In this document: positions 35,101-44,249 of the stretch, one piece after another
Numbering within the stretch: the stretch's first letter is position 1
Layout of the letters: every line of letters begins with the position of its first letter
Assembly: GCA_021325255.1 (NCBI GenBank)
Contig: JAJPHP010000048.1
Coordinates: 1-64,000 of the forward strand
Length of the DNA stretch: 64,000 nucleotides
Direction of reading: 5' to 3'
Source of the DNA: Nitrososphaerota archaeon
GTDB taxonomy: Archaea; Thermoproteota; Nitrososphaeria; Nitrososphaerales; CADDZS01
Notes under the pieces: model-generated
Database searches by the model: none
Seen by the model: only the letters and a program-made list of their open reading frames with translations
What the model was told of the DNA's origin: nothing
Translations under genes and position numbers: made by a program

Positions 35101-35933
35101 ACGTGGTACTGGAGCAGGTCGACCAAGTCCTGTACGATCAGAGGGGGAGTTCCTGACTCTTTGCTCTCCCTCACTCTTTGATTGACACGGAGAATGTCTA
35201 CAATTTTGTGTGTCAGGTCGTCCTCTGACCTGATTCCTGATTCTAATGTGATCGAGGGTCTGACCGCGACCGGTGGAACTGGGAGGACTTGGAGTATAAG
35301 CCACTCTGGGCGAGCACTCGATGGGTCGTAGCCCATCAGCTTCAAGTCGTCGTTTGTAATCCTCTCTAGTCTTTCCCTGATTGCAACAGGGAGCAGCCTA
35401 GTTGCTCCGCCGCTCTCGGTAATCTCGTGGAAAACCGTGGGCTTTGTGAACTCGATCTCGTACTGTCCTCGTCCGCAAAAGTAGCACTGCTTTGCCTTCT
35501 TGACCTTGCTGAGAATCTCTTTGGATATGATTTCAACCAGCATCGGCGAGGAAGAAGATTTCTCATCCAGCTTCTTTCTGTACTCCGCAATATCCTCCTC
35601 TGATAGGAGTAGTCTACCGCAAGCCCTGCATGTGGAAATGAGAAGCTTGTGCACTTCATCAACGAAGGCTATGTGGATGACTGGTTCCGCCAGTTCGATG
35701 TGACCAAAGTGCCCTGGACACTTGGGGGCTGTGTTCCCGCAGGACGCGCATTTTTGTCCTGGCTCCAGAGTCCCGAGCCTGTTGTCCATCAGCCCTCCTT
35801 GAACGGGCATTCCGTCCTCATCGTAGGTTTCCGGAGCCGTGATTTCTGCGACACTGTACTTTCTTATCTCGCTCGGAGAAAGAAATGCAAACCTTATTCC
35901 ACCGACTGCCTTTATTGATTCTTCAAGTGACAT
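32142..35933 (-). CDS. rpoA: DNA-directed RNA polymerase subunit A (A' and A'' fused)
   Basis: This single 1263-residue chain contains both halves of the largest subunit. The N-terminal part has the zinc motifs [17 protein letters not shown] (about 60) and the CRACG/CYFCG pair; the catalytic Mg site is [15 protein letters not shown] near residue 462, a Ser-for-Ala variant of NADFDGD. The A'' part includes [25 protein letters not shown] near 945 and ends in [14 protein letters not shown]. In most archaea A' and A'' are separate genes; the fused form is typical of Thaumarchaeota. It lies 68 bases after rpoB. Confidence 0.97.
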   Translation of the reverse strand: [1263 protein letters not shown]

Positions 35934-36001
35934 ATGGATCTAGTCAAACCTCTCTCTTAGAAGTGCGTCTTCCCCTTTCTTTACTTCCACTGTTCTTTTG
36001 C

Positions 36002-39000
36002 TCAGACTTTATCCTTCAGCTGCAACCTAGGAGCAATGTTGAGGCTCATCATTTCCTGGAGCAGGAGTTTGAAGGCGTAAGCTATGACCACAGTGGATAT
36101 CCTAGCCGCATCGCCGTCTACCCTGCAAACGTACTTGCGCTGCTTTGCATCGAAGTAGGCGATGAGTCCACACTTTTCGCATACGTGAACTTCAGTCTTG
36201 TCCGCCTCATCAAGCAACCTGTCCTTGAGAACCATTGAGGCGCCGTATGCAATGAGGCAGTCCCTCTCCATCTCTCCAAACCTAAGACCGCCGCCTCTAG
36301 CTCTGCCTTCGGTGGGCTGCTTTGTGAGCATCTGAACCTGTCCTCTTGCTCTGGCGTGAATTTTATCAGCTACCATGTGGTGCAGCTTCTGGTAAAAGAC
36401 GACGCCGATGTAAACGTCCGCTGCGAATTTGCGACCGGTCCTGCCGTCGTACATCGCTTCGCGGCCAGTTGGGGCAAACCCGTTCTCCTTCAGTGTCTCC
36501 TCAAGTGATTGCGAACTTTCTCCTGAGAACGCAGTTCCATCGACTGGCTTCCCTCTGAGCGCCGCAGCCTTTCCTGCTAGGGACTCGATGAACTGACCCG
36601 CTGTCATTCGGGATGGGAACGCGTGTGGGTTGATTATTACGTCTGGGACGAGACCTTCCTCAGTGTAGGGCATGTCTTCCTGGTTGACGACCAGACCGAT
36701 CACTCCCTTCTGTCCGTGTCTTGAGGCAAATTTGTCCCCAATTTCGGGAACACGCATGTCTCTGACACGAACCTTGTACATCTTGCCTCCTTCTTCGTTC
36801 TCGGTCAGGAAGACGGCGTCAACGACTCCGTTCTCACTTGCCCTAACTCCAATCGACGTATCGCGACGGTACGGTCCTTTGATTTCAAACTCCTTGTATT
36901 CTTCCATGAATCTTGGAGGGCTGGTTCTGCCGATGATGACATCTCCGCCGGTCACCTGGGCCTCGTGCATGACAACGCCATCCGACTCGATGAGTCGGTA
37001 GTACTTTTCACCTCTGTATCCGCGTATGTTCGCGTCGGCTCTTGGCACTTCAAACGTGTCCTTCATGCCGCCGAGGTATTGCTTCGCCTCAGCTTCGTAC
37101 AACCTGTAGAATATCGACCTAGCGAGTCCCCTGTCAATAGCAGATTTGTTGAATATGATCGCATCCTCAATGTTGTACCCTTCAAAGGATAGGACTGCAA
37201 CCACTGCATTCTGCCCCGTTGGTCTGTCGTCAAGGTTTAGGAGTGACGTAGACCTCGTCTTGACGAGCGGAGGTTGCGGGTATACCAGAAGGTGTTCGCG
37301 GACGTACGTGCTGAACGGATAGGTAGGAGTTGGAAATCCTAGAGATTGCTTTGCCATTGCCGACTCGTATGTGTTCCTCGGTGACTGGTTGTGTTGTGGA
37401 TACGGGATGATCGATGCGGCAATTCCAAGTATTCCCGCAGGATACATCTCGAGGTGCGTGGACTTGTCCGACAGGTGCTTGATGTCAATTGCAATCAGGG
37501 CGTTTTCTTCTTCGTTCGCATCTATTAGTTCGATTACGCCCATCTGAACAAGATCCCTCCAGTTAAGCTGTCCAGATTCCAGTCGCTTGATCATTTCAGG
37601 CGCGAGAAGCGGCCTTCCTCCTTCGCAGATTATCAGCGGCCGCAATACCCTGCCCGAGTTTGTTGAAATGTAGACTCTATTTATGCCACCTTCCTTAGAG
37701 GCGGGGAAGTAAGCAATGCATGCGTGCGGGTGTATCTGCCCCTCGCGGCGTAGCTTCCTGAATGATCTTGCAAGCGCATCGCCGTCCTTGACAAATCCGA
37801 CGAAACGACCCTCGACGAAGACCCTGCATCCATCAATCTTTGTCTTGTCGTCTGCTTCCTTAAATGGGCGGACACCAAGGTCGTAGAGCTTTGCGACGAC
37901 TTGTGCTGATGGCACGCTGACGGAGATGAGTGCGGAGAGTGCGATGTTCTTTACTAGTCCGCAGTTTGAGCCTTCCGGAGTTTCACTTGGACAGATTCTG
38001 CCAAAGTGGGTTGCGTGAAGGTCCCTCGCTTCGAAGTTCGGCTGGCTCCTTGAAAGAGGTGATTGGATCCTGCGGAGGTGTGAAAGTGTAGAAAGATAAT
38101 TTGTCCTGTCCAGAAGCTGAGTCACGCCCACCTTGCCCCTTCCCCAGTTTCCAGTTGCAATCGCGTTGTTGAGCTTGTCAGTAATGATTCCGGGCCTTAT
38201 CGCCGCGCCGACCACATTGAGTCCTCTTCGCTGTCCAGTACGCTCAAGCTGGTACTTCATGTCCCTCGCAAGGTTCCTGAAAGCGGTGCGGAAGAGGTCG
38301 GCAATCATCTGTCCGGCGAACTTGATCACCTTGTTTCCATAGTGGTCCTTGTCATCAGGTTCGATGAGCCCGATCCTGAGCTCGATCAGCTTGCAGACTG
38401 CCTCTCCCAGGAAGATCGCCTTGTCGTACCTGTCGTCCTTCGTCTTCCCCAAATGAGGAAGGAGACCCCAATCTAAGACCGATTCAGCCCTTCTGAGCCT
38501 AAACTCATCAAGCATTCCGTGGGCGACCCTGTTGCCAATGTACATCAATGCATCCTTGGAAGTCTTGGCCTCGATTGCCTTCTCGAATGATACTTCGAGC
38601 CTGTCCTGAATCTCAGGCTTTAGTGACACTGCGTCAGCAATTTCTTTGTCGGTCTCAAGACCCAGGGCGCGCATGATGATAACAAGCGGCAGGTCAACCG
38701 GAGAGCTTGGGAGCTTTACGCTGATTGATTCATCCTGCTTTAACGTAATCTCTAGTTTCGCTCTGTAGCCAACAATTGAGGAGTAGACCTTTGCCTTGTA
38801 ATTTGTGACACCGCCAATCTTCTCCATGTCAACGAGGATCTTGTTCGGAGATAGGTCTTCTAATCCAACGATCACGCGCTCCGAACCGTTGATGATGAAG
38901 TATCCTCCCGGGTCCTTGGGATCTTCGCCCACCTCGATTAACTGTTGAGGATTCATCGTAGCCAGCATGCATCGATCAGACTTTACCATGACCGGCAGGT

Positions 39001-39361
39001 CTCCGATGTGCTGCTCCTGGGATTCTCTTACAATTCCATCCTCCTCAACAGTCATGTCCACGAAAATAGGAGAGGCATAGGTGAGATTGCGCAGTCTTGC
39101 TTCGAGCGGGAGAATATTACTCACTGATCCGTCGATTTCGACGACTCGCGGGAGCTTTAGCTTTAGTTTTCCAAACTTTACCTTGTAGGGCGTGCCCACA
39201 GTCTCAATATCGATCGAGCCAATCTCGTCAATAATGCTCTGCAAACCACGCTGAATAAACTCGTTATACGAGTTAAGATGCTGCCTGGCGACTCCTTCTC
39301 TCGTCAAAATATCCTGAAGGACCGGCCAAGCATCGTATTGCTGCTGGATTCCTCTTTGCAT
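36002..39361 (-). CDS. rpoB: DNA-directed RNA polymerase subunit B (unsplit)
   Basis: The 1119-residue chain is the complete second-largest subunit, not split into B' and B''. Landmarks are GGYFIINGSERVIV (about 150), RNLARDMKYQLERTGQRRGL, HFGRICPSETPEGSNCGLVKN (about 455), VAVLSFEGYNIEDAIIFNKSA, and RMTAGQFIESLAGKAA. The C-terminal zinc site reads CEKCG then YVCRVDGD, so the fourth Cys of the usual ribbon is replaced. The start is ATG 39361, nine bases after rpoH. Confidence 0.97.
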   Translation of the reverse strand: MQRGIQQQYDAWPVLQDILTREGVARQHLNSYNEFIQRGLQSIIDEIGSIDIETVGTPYKVKFGKLKLKLPRVVEIDGSVSNILPLEARLRNLTYASPIFVDMTVEEDGIVRESQEQHIGDLPVMVKSDRCMLATMNPQQLIEVGEDPKDPGGYFIINGSERVIVGLEDLSPNKILVDMEKIGGVTNYKAKVYSSIVGYRAKLEITLKQDESISVKLPSSPVDLPLVIIMRALGLETDKEIADAVSLKPEIQDRLEVSFEKAIEAKTSKDALMYIGNRVAHGMLDEFRLRRAESVLDWGLLPHLGKTKDDRYDKAIFLGEAVCKLIELRIGLIEPDDKDHYGNKVIKFAGQMIADLFRTAFRNLARDMKYQLERTGQRRGLNVVGAAIRPGIITDKLNNAIATGNWGRGKVGVTQLLDRTNYLSTLSHLRRIQSPLSRSQPNFEARDLHATHFGRICPSETPEGSNCGLVKNIALSALISVSVPSAQVVAKLYDLGVRPFKEADDKTKIDGCRVFVEGRFVGFVKDGDALARSFRKLRREGQIHPHACIAYFPASKEGGINRVYISTNSGRVLRPLIICEGGRPLLAPEMIKRLESGQLNWRDLVQMGVIELIDANEEENALIAIDIKHLSDKSTHLEMYPAGILGIAASIIPYPQHNQSPRNTYESAMAKQSLGFPTPTYPFSTYVREHLLVYPQPPLVKTRSTSLLNLDDRPTGQNAVVAVLSFEGYNIEDAIIFNKSAIDRGLARSIFYRLYEAEAKQYLGGMKDTFEVPRADANIRGYRGEKYYRLIESDGVVMHEAQVTGGDVIIGRTSPPRFMEEYKEFEIKGPYRRDTSIGVRASENGVVDAVFLTENEEGGKMYKVRVRDMRVPEIGDKFASRHGQKGVIGLVVNQEDMPYTEEGLVPDVIINPHAFPSRMTAGQFIESLAGKAAALRGKPVDGTAFSGESSQSLEETLKENGFAPTGREAMYDGRTGRKFAADVYIGVVFYQKLHHMVADKIHARARGQVQMLTKQPTEGRARGGGLRFGEMERDCLIAYGASMVLKDRLLDEADKTEVHVCEKCGLIAYFDAKQRKYVCRVDGDAARISTVVIAYAFKLLLQEMMSLNIAPRLQLKDKV

Positions 39362-39370
39362 TTTCTTTAA

Positions 39371-39643
39371 CTAAACAGCCTCCACAACATACCGATAGTA
39401 CGTCGTCTCGCCTGCAGTATCGCTTACTCTGGTGATCTTCACCATGTCGCCGGGTTTTGCCCCGATCTCGCGAACGACAGGGTCCGTAGCAAATAGAAAC
39501 GGGAATTGATCTTCGGTTGCGCTGTACTGCGCCACGATTTGCTTCTTTTCTTCCTCGCCGATTATCTCGTGCTTTGGAACTAGAACGTGATCTGTTACTT
39601 TTGGTTCTTCGACTGCATCCTCTTTCCTAGTCTTTTTAGCCAC
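39371..39643 (-). CDS. rpoH: DNA-directed RNA polymerase subunit H
   Basis: The 90-residue subunit has a Lys-rich start followed by the Rpb5-type C-terminal domain: VLVPKHEIIGEEEKKQIVAQY, ATDPVVREIGAKPGDMVKITR, TYYRYVVEA. The start codon is GTG 39643. It is the first gene of the rpoHBA block, read leftward. Confidence 0.93.
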   Translation of the reverse strand: MAKKTRKEDAVEEPKVTDHVLVPKHEIIGEEEKKQIVAQYSATEDQFPFLFATDPVVREIGAKPGDMVKITRVSDTAGETTYYRYVVEAV

Positions 39644-39710
39644 TATAAAACGACCTTCGATGACATACCCTACGGTAGAAAACAGGAGATTACAGATTCT
39701 CGGGCCGAAC

Positions 39711-39730
39711 CCTATATAGGCATTATGCCT
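39711..39730 (-). promoter_or_regulatory. Promoter of the RNA polymerase operon
   Basis: The minus strand reads CCTATATAGG, a strong TATA box about 70 bases before GTG 39643, giving a leader of about 45 bases. It overlaps the perfect palindrome AGGCATTATGCCT (39718-39730), which occupies the BRE position and could be a regulator site. A second TATA-like TTTTATA directly before the GTG is too close to serve. Confidence 0.6.
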
Positions 39731-40082
39731 GTTTGGGCCGTCTCAAGAATCAGGTTTTGATAATTTGTCATGGTAGTAATAAGAATTATTTTTCCAGACT
39801 TGGCATGATTTTCGCTACCTACTTTTGCCGACCTTCAATACTAGAAGACTCCTTGCCTGATTCTAGCGGATAAGTCAAGCCCGAATCTCTTCTTATCATG
39901 CAGGATTTTGAATTATACAGCCTTGCAGCATATTTTTGCCTTCAAAAACAACACTCAATACTTCTTCGGTGTCCGAGCTGGGTAAAGTTCTGAATAAGGC
40001 ACTTCCCAACCAGCTCAAAAATGGCTCAAAGGTGGGTGTATTTTTTTTGGTTAGAATTGACTCCCTGTCTTGACAAATTCTA
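39731..40082. other. Intergenic region upstream of the RNAP operon
   Basis: GAGCTGG and CCAGCTC (about 39978-40017) can pair over a long loop, and an 8-T run lies near 40040. No gene is seen. Confidence 0.3.
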
Positions 40083-40610
40083 CTATGAGAATGGCGAGGT
40101 TGAGGAGGAGACAGAGGAATAATTCTGGGTTGACGGGGTTACCGCCACTACAGTGACCGTAGTCGTGATAGTGTAGTTTGTAATGGCTATGGTTGCGTAC
40201 GTCACTGTCACATTGACTATGTGTACACTTACACTAGTTTCCCAAGTTGTGTGAGTTCCAGTTATCGTTGTACTGTTTGTTTGTCTAGTGAAAATCGTCG
40301 CGGTCTCAATCCTAGTATTGGTCGCGCTCACAATGTGTGTAACAAATCTTGTTGAAGTCATGAAGGAAGTGTTGATCGACTGTGATGTTTGAGCAGAAGA
40401 CGAATCAAAACTCTGGGAGGAGGACGTTCTCCCATCGGCAAGACGGGTGCCCTTGTTCATGTAAGCGAGACCACTCGCAGTACCGATTATGAGTGTAAGG
40501 ATCAGAACGACTATCAATATCAAAAGGGGCAATCTTCGGCGATAGCTGACCTGCATTTCGAACTTTCGTGGAGGAGATGAAGACGAACTTAGTAAATTGA
40601 TCTGAGCCAT
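40083..40610 (-). CDS. Thr/Ser-rich membrane-anchored protein
   Basis: No family is recognised. A short cytoplasmic part ending in YRRR is followed by one membrane segment (LLILIVVLILTLIIGTASGL) and an extracellular domain of about 120 residues, nearly half Thr, Ser, Val and Ile, with many N-x-T sites. It looks like a heavily glycosylated envelope protein. The ATG at 40610 is chosen because the TATA-like box at 40664-40671 would start transcription near 40642, downstream of the alternative TTG 40655. Confidence 0.6.
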   Translation of the reverse strand: MAQINLLSSSSSPPRKFEMQVSYRRRLPLLILIVVLILTLIIGTASGLAYMNKGTRLADGRTSSSQSFDSSSAQTSQSINTSFMTSTRFVTHIVSATNTRIETATIFTRQTNSTTITGTHTTWETSVSVHIVNVTVTYATIAITNYTITTTVTVVAVTPSTQNYSSVSSSTSPFS

Positions 40611-41012
40611 TGCTACATTCGTTGGAGCCAAGTCCCCCCAGCGCGAACCGACCAAGGCGCCGTGATTAAACCGACATAGTATCAGTTCTCTGAATCAAAG
40701 CTTCACACAATCCTATTTTGGCAGCGCTCCGGTTCTGTCTGACTTGATCACTTGTAGCGAAATCTGCTACAGCCAACCTAGTAATGAGCGGGATCGAATC
40801 GTCTCCAACCTTGTGCATATTTTCTGTATAATGCATCTTTTGCTGTTCGTCTCAGAGAATAAGCCATTTACAGTGTGTTCTAGCGCTTCAATTTCGGGTC
40901 CAATATGAAATCACGAACAAAAAATTGTAAGTAGGAAAATGATAATTTTCTTATATCTTCAACACTCCACTGATAATCCGCACCCGAGGCCATATAGCGA
41001 GATAGATAAGAG
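40611..41012. other. Intergenic region with PPDK promoter
   Basis: TGTAGC and GCTACA flank a 7-base loop (40752-40770). A TATA box (TTTCTTATATC, about 40947-40957) precedes the PPDK gene with a leader of about 30 bases. No gene is seen. Confidence 0.4.
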
Positions 41013-43625
41013 ATGACAACTCAGACCTCTGTTTCCGAAAATGTTCTACTTTTAGAAGAAGCATACGGACTGGGAAAGAACCTTTTGGGCGGAAAGGGCC
41101 ATGGTTTGGCTGAAATGACCCATGCAGGACTCCCTGTTCCTCCCGGCCTGATAATCACGACCAAAGTGTGTTCGGAGTACTATGAAAACGGTGAAAGGTT
41201 TCCTGAGTATCTCATGCCATCCATCCTCGAGAAAATGAAGAAGATTGAGGAAAGGACAGGGAAGAAATTCGGAAAATCGCTTCTTGTTTCAGTAAGGAGC
41301 GGCGCCCCGCTCTCGATGCCCGGAATGATGGATACTGTCCTTAATCTTGGGCTGAATGACGAGGTGCTAAAGTATCTAATCTCCTCGACGGGAAACGAGC
41401 GGTTTGCTTACGATGCCTATCGCAGATTCATCCAGATGTATGGAAAGATAGTCGAGCATATCGAAGGCTCAAAGTTTGAGGACATGATTCAGGAAAAGAA
41501 GAACAAGCGCGGAGTGAAGAATGATGTCGACCTCGGTACGCACGATCTCTCAGAACTGGTACAGGAATTTAAGTCACTGTTTCAACGAGAAACGGGTAAA
41601 GAGTTTCCTCAAGACCCAAAGGAACAGTTGAGGCGTGCAATCGAAGCTGTTTTGCTTTCTTGGAACGGAAAGCGCGCTAAGGAATATAGAAGATTCTACA
41701 AAATTGACGAAAAGATGGGGACAGCCGTTAACATTGTGGCTATGATTTTTGGAAACACTGGTGACAGATCCGGTTCCGGTGTCGGATTCACCAGAAATCC
41801 AAACACTGGAGAAAACAAGCTGTTTGCCGAATTTCTGATTAATGCACAGGGAGAGGACGTGGTCTCCGGCGCAAGAACTCCATACTCAATTGAGGAAATT
41901 GAAGAAAAGTTCCCTGATCTATACGCCCAGCTCCAATCTATTGCCACATTGCTCGAGAAGCATTATCGCGACATGCAAGATTTCGAATTCACCGTGGAAA
42001 ACGGAAAGCTCTGGATGCTCCAAACTAGGACAGGAAAGAGGACTGCGCAATCCGCAGTCAAGATAGCTCTTGATATGGTCAAGGAAGGACTCATATCGAA
42101 GGAGGATGCCACTCTTAGAGTTGATCCACTCCAACTAGATCAGCTCCTCCACAAACACATTGATCCCAATGCTCACGTAGATGTACTCGTAAAAGGAATA
42201 GCCGCGAGTCCTGGAGCCGCCGTAGGTAAGGCCATCTTCGATACAAACAAAGCTGCGGAATTGGGGAAGCTTGGCGAGAGTGTAATCCTCGTAAGGAGGG
42301 AGACTGCGCCCGAAGACATTCACGGCATGATCGCAAGCCAAGGTGTGCTCACCCAGAGGGGCGGCAAGACTTGCCATGCGGCGGTTGTCGCGAGGGGAAT
42401 GGGCAAACCGGCAGTGGTCGGCGCCGAGTCTCTTGTCATACTTGACAATCATGCAAAGTCTGGAGACGTAATTATTGGCGAGGGCGATATCATCACCATA
42501 GACGGCGGAACAGGCGATGTAATACTCGGAACCGCACCTCTTGTTGACGCAGAGATTTCAGAAGATCTGGACGAGTTCCTAACGATGGCTGATTCGTTCA
42601 GGCGCAACGGAGTCTGGGCCAATGCAGATACTCCCACCATGGTCGCAAAGGCTATCGAGTTCAAGGCGGAGGGCTTTGGTCTCGTAAGAACCGAGAGAAT
42701 GTTCAACGCAAAGACGAGGCTTCCCTATGTGCAAAGGATGATCATCTCCGACACGGTCGAGGAGAGGAAGAAATGGCTTGAGAAGCTGAAAGAGTTCCAG
42801 AAGAAAGACTTCTTGGAGATATTTCTGGCGGCTAAGGGGAGACCTGTTGTAATAAGGCTACTGGACCTGCCTCAGCACGAGTTCCTTCATGCTCCCGCAA
42901 GCCCTGAGCTTGGAGACCTCATTGCCAAGAAACTGCCTACTTTGAAGGAAGACAATCCGATGCTCGGACACAGAGGCATACGACTAGGTGTCACATATCC
43001 CGAGATCTATGAGATGCAGTCACAGGCCATAGCCGAGGCAAAGGCAGAGGCTGAGGAGCGGGGTGTCAAAGTCAAGGCCGAGATAATGCTTCCTCTGACC
43101 TCGGAGGCTTTGGAGTTGAGGCGGCTCCGTGAGCTCATTTCAAAGCCACTCCACGACTCCCCAATCGGGACGATGATTGAGACGCCGAGAGCGGCGGTCA
43201 CGGCGGGAGAGATTGCAAAATCAGCAGACTTCTTCTCGTTTGGGACGAACGACCTAACCCAGATGACATTCGGAATGTCGAGAGACGACGCGGAAGGCAA
43301 GTTCCTGGTAAAGTACGTTGAGGAGAAGCTTCTGCCAAACAACCCCTTCGAAGTGATAGACAAGGAGGGAGTCGGGAGGCTGATGACGATTGCTGCGGAG
43401 GAAGGAAGGAAGTCAAACCCTAGATTGGAGGTCGGGGTCTGCGGAGAGGCCGGGGGAGACCCAGAGAGCATAGAGTTCTTCATCACCAAGGTTGGCGTCA
43501 ACTATACTTCCTGCTCGCCCTACCGAGTTCCAATTGCAAGGCTCGCGGCCGCGCAGTCCGCAATAAGGAATAGCAGCAAGGAACTCGACAAGGAAGGCAG
43601 GAAGAGTTACGCGGCATCCGTGTAG
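41013..43625 (+). CDS. ppdK: Pyruvate, phosphate dikinase
   Basis: The 870-residue enzyme interconverts pyruvate, ATP and Pi with PEP, AMP and PPi, linking glycolysis and gluconeogenesis. The ATP-grasp domain opens with GGKGHGLAEM and includes SVRSGAPLSMPGMMDTVLNLG and GNTGDRSGSGVGFTRNP. The phospho-His domain has GGKTCHAAVVARGMGKPAV (about 450). The C-terminal TIM barrel has the catalytic Cys in GVCGEAGGDP. Length and order are as in full-size PPDK. The start is ATG 41013. It is transcribed alone. Confidence 0.96.
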   Translation: MTTQTSVSENVLLLEEAYGLGKNLLGGKGHGLAEMTHAGLPVPPGLIITTKVCSEYYENGERFPEYLMPSILEKMKKIEERTGKKFGKSLLVSVRSGAPLSMPGMMDTVLNLGLNDEVLKYLISSTGNERFAYDAYRRFIQMYGKIVEHIEGSKFEDMIQEKKNKRGVKNDVDLGTHDLSELVQEFKSLFQRETGKEFPQDPKEQLRRAIEAVLLSWNGKRAKEYRRFYKIDEKMGTAVNIVAMIFGNTGDRSGSGVGFTRNPNTGENKLFAEFLINAQGEDVVSGARTPYSIEEIEEKFPDLYAQLQSIATLLEKHYRDMQDFEFTVENGKLWMLQTRTGKRTAQSAVKIALDMVKEGLISKEDATLRVDPLQLDQLLHKHIDPNAHVDVLVKGIAASPGAAVGKAIFDTNKAAELGKLGESVILVRRETAPEDIHGMIASQGVLTQRGGKTCHAAVVARGMGKPAVVGAESLVILDNHAKSGDVIIGEGDIITIDGGTGDVILGTAPLVDAEISEDLDEFLTMADSFRRNGVWANADTPTMVAKAIEFKAEGFGLVRTERMFNAKTRLPYVQRMIISDTVEERKKWLEKLKEFQKKDFLEIFLAAKGRPVVIRLLDLPQHEFLHAPASPELGDLIAKKLPTLKEDNPMLGHRGIRLGVTYPEIYEMQSQAIAEAKAEAEERGVKVKAEIMLPLTSEALELRRLRELISKPLHDSPIGTMIETPRAAVTAGEIAKSADFFSFGTNDLTQMTFGMSRDDAEGKFLVKYVEEKLLPNNPFEVIDKEGVGRLMTIAAEEGRKSNPRLEVGVCGEAGGDPESIEFFITKVGVNYTSCSPYRVPIARLAAAQSAIRNSSKELDKEGRKSYAASV

Positions 43626-43640
43626 GCGCGAAACGATCGG

Positions 43641-43702
43641 AAGTTTAGGGCGCGACCGCCAAAGACCAACGAGTCCTGGAACAGGCATCGCGCCCTAATA
43701 CT
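43641..43702. repeat. Inverted repeat / structured element after ppdK
   Basis: TTAGGGCGCG (43645-43654) and CGCGCCCTAA (43689-43698) are perfect 10-base arms, extended by AGT/ACT with one bulge. The 34-base loop contains a small hairpin CCTG-GAA-CAGG. It begins 16 bases after the ppdK stop and has no T-run. It may be an mRNA 3' structure, a small RNA or a remnant with terminal repeats. Confidence 0.45.
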
Positions 43703-43801
43703 TTAGCATTTTCCGAGAGATGATTTTTCTTCTCCAGCTGTCACTTGTTCTGCTCAGAGAATTGGTAAATTGGACGTAGAGTGTAGCGTTTTTTCTTAGC
43801 A

Positions 43802-44113
43802 CTAACGCTTTACTTTGTAGTTTGAAAGTATTCGATTCAGTATCAAGGCGAGCTTAAAGTCGTAGTTGCTGATGCCATCGACATCGTGCGTTACAAGATC
43901 TATTTTCACAGTGTTGTAGACGTTGAACCACTCTGGATGGTGATCGAGCTTTGCTACTTCAAGTGAGGCTCGAACCATGAAGGACATCGCGTCCTCAAAG
44001 CTTGCAAACTTGATTTCTCTATGCAGCTTTCCCCTCTCAATCGACCATCCCTTCACCTTCGGGAGTTCTGCATTTATCTCGTTTCTTGAAAGCTTCCTAT
44101 ACTCCTCGGACAT
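43802..44113 (-). CDS. Pterin-4a-carbinolamine dehydratase family protein
   Basis: The 103-residue protein matches the PCD/DCoH family. The active-site motif is in KLDHHPEWFNVYNTVKIDLVTHD with the His pair, and the chain has VKGWSIERGKLHREIKFASFEDAMSFM upstream. The enzyme dehydrates 4a-hydroxytetrahydropterins; in archaea lacking aromatic hydroxylases it may serve cofactor metabolism. The start is ATG. It converges with ppdK. Confidence 0.88.
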   Translation of the reverse strand: MSEEYRKLSRNEINAELPKVKGWSIERGKLHREIKFASFEDAMSFMVRASLEVAKLDHHPEWFNVYNTVKIDLVTHDVDGISNYDFKLALILNRILSNYKVKR

Positions 44114-44249
44114 GAGTTGACACTAGGTTCTTGGGTTTCCTAAAAAGGTATGAGAGCCCCTAATCTTGATCTACTAACTTCATGTCAACGAGGAACGGTA
44201 GGGCTACTGTCGTTGAATACACGCCTTAAGATTCATAAAGTCGGATAGA

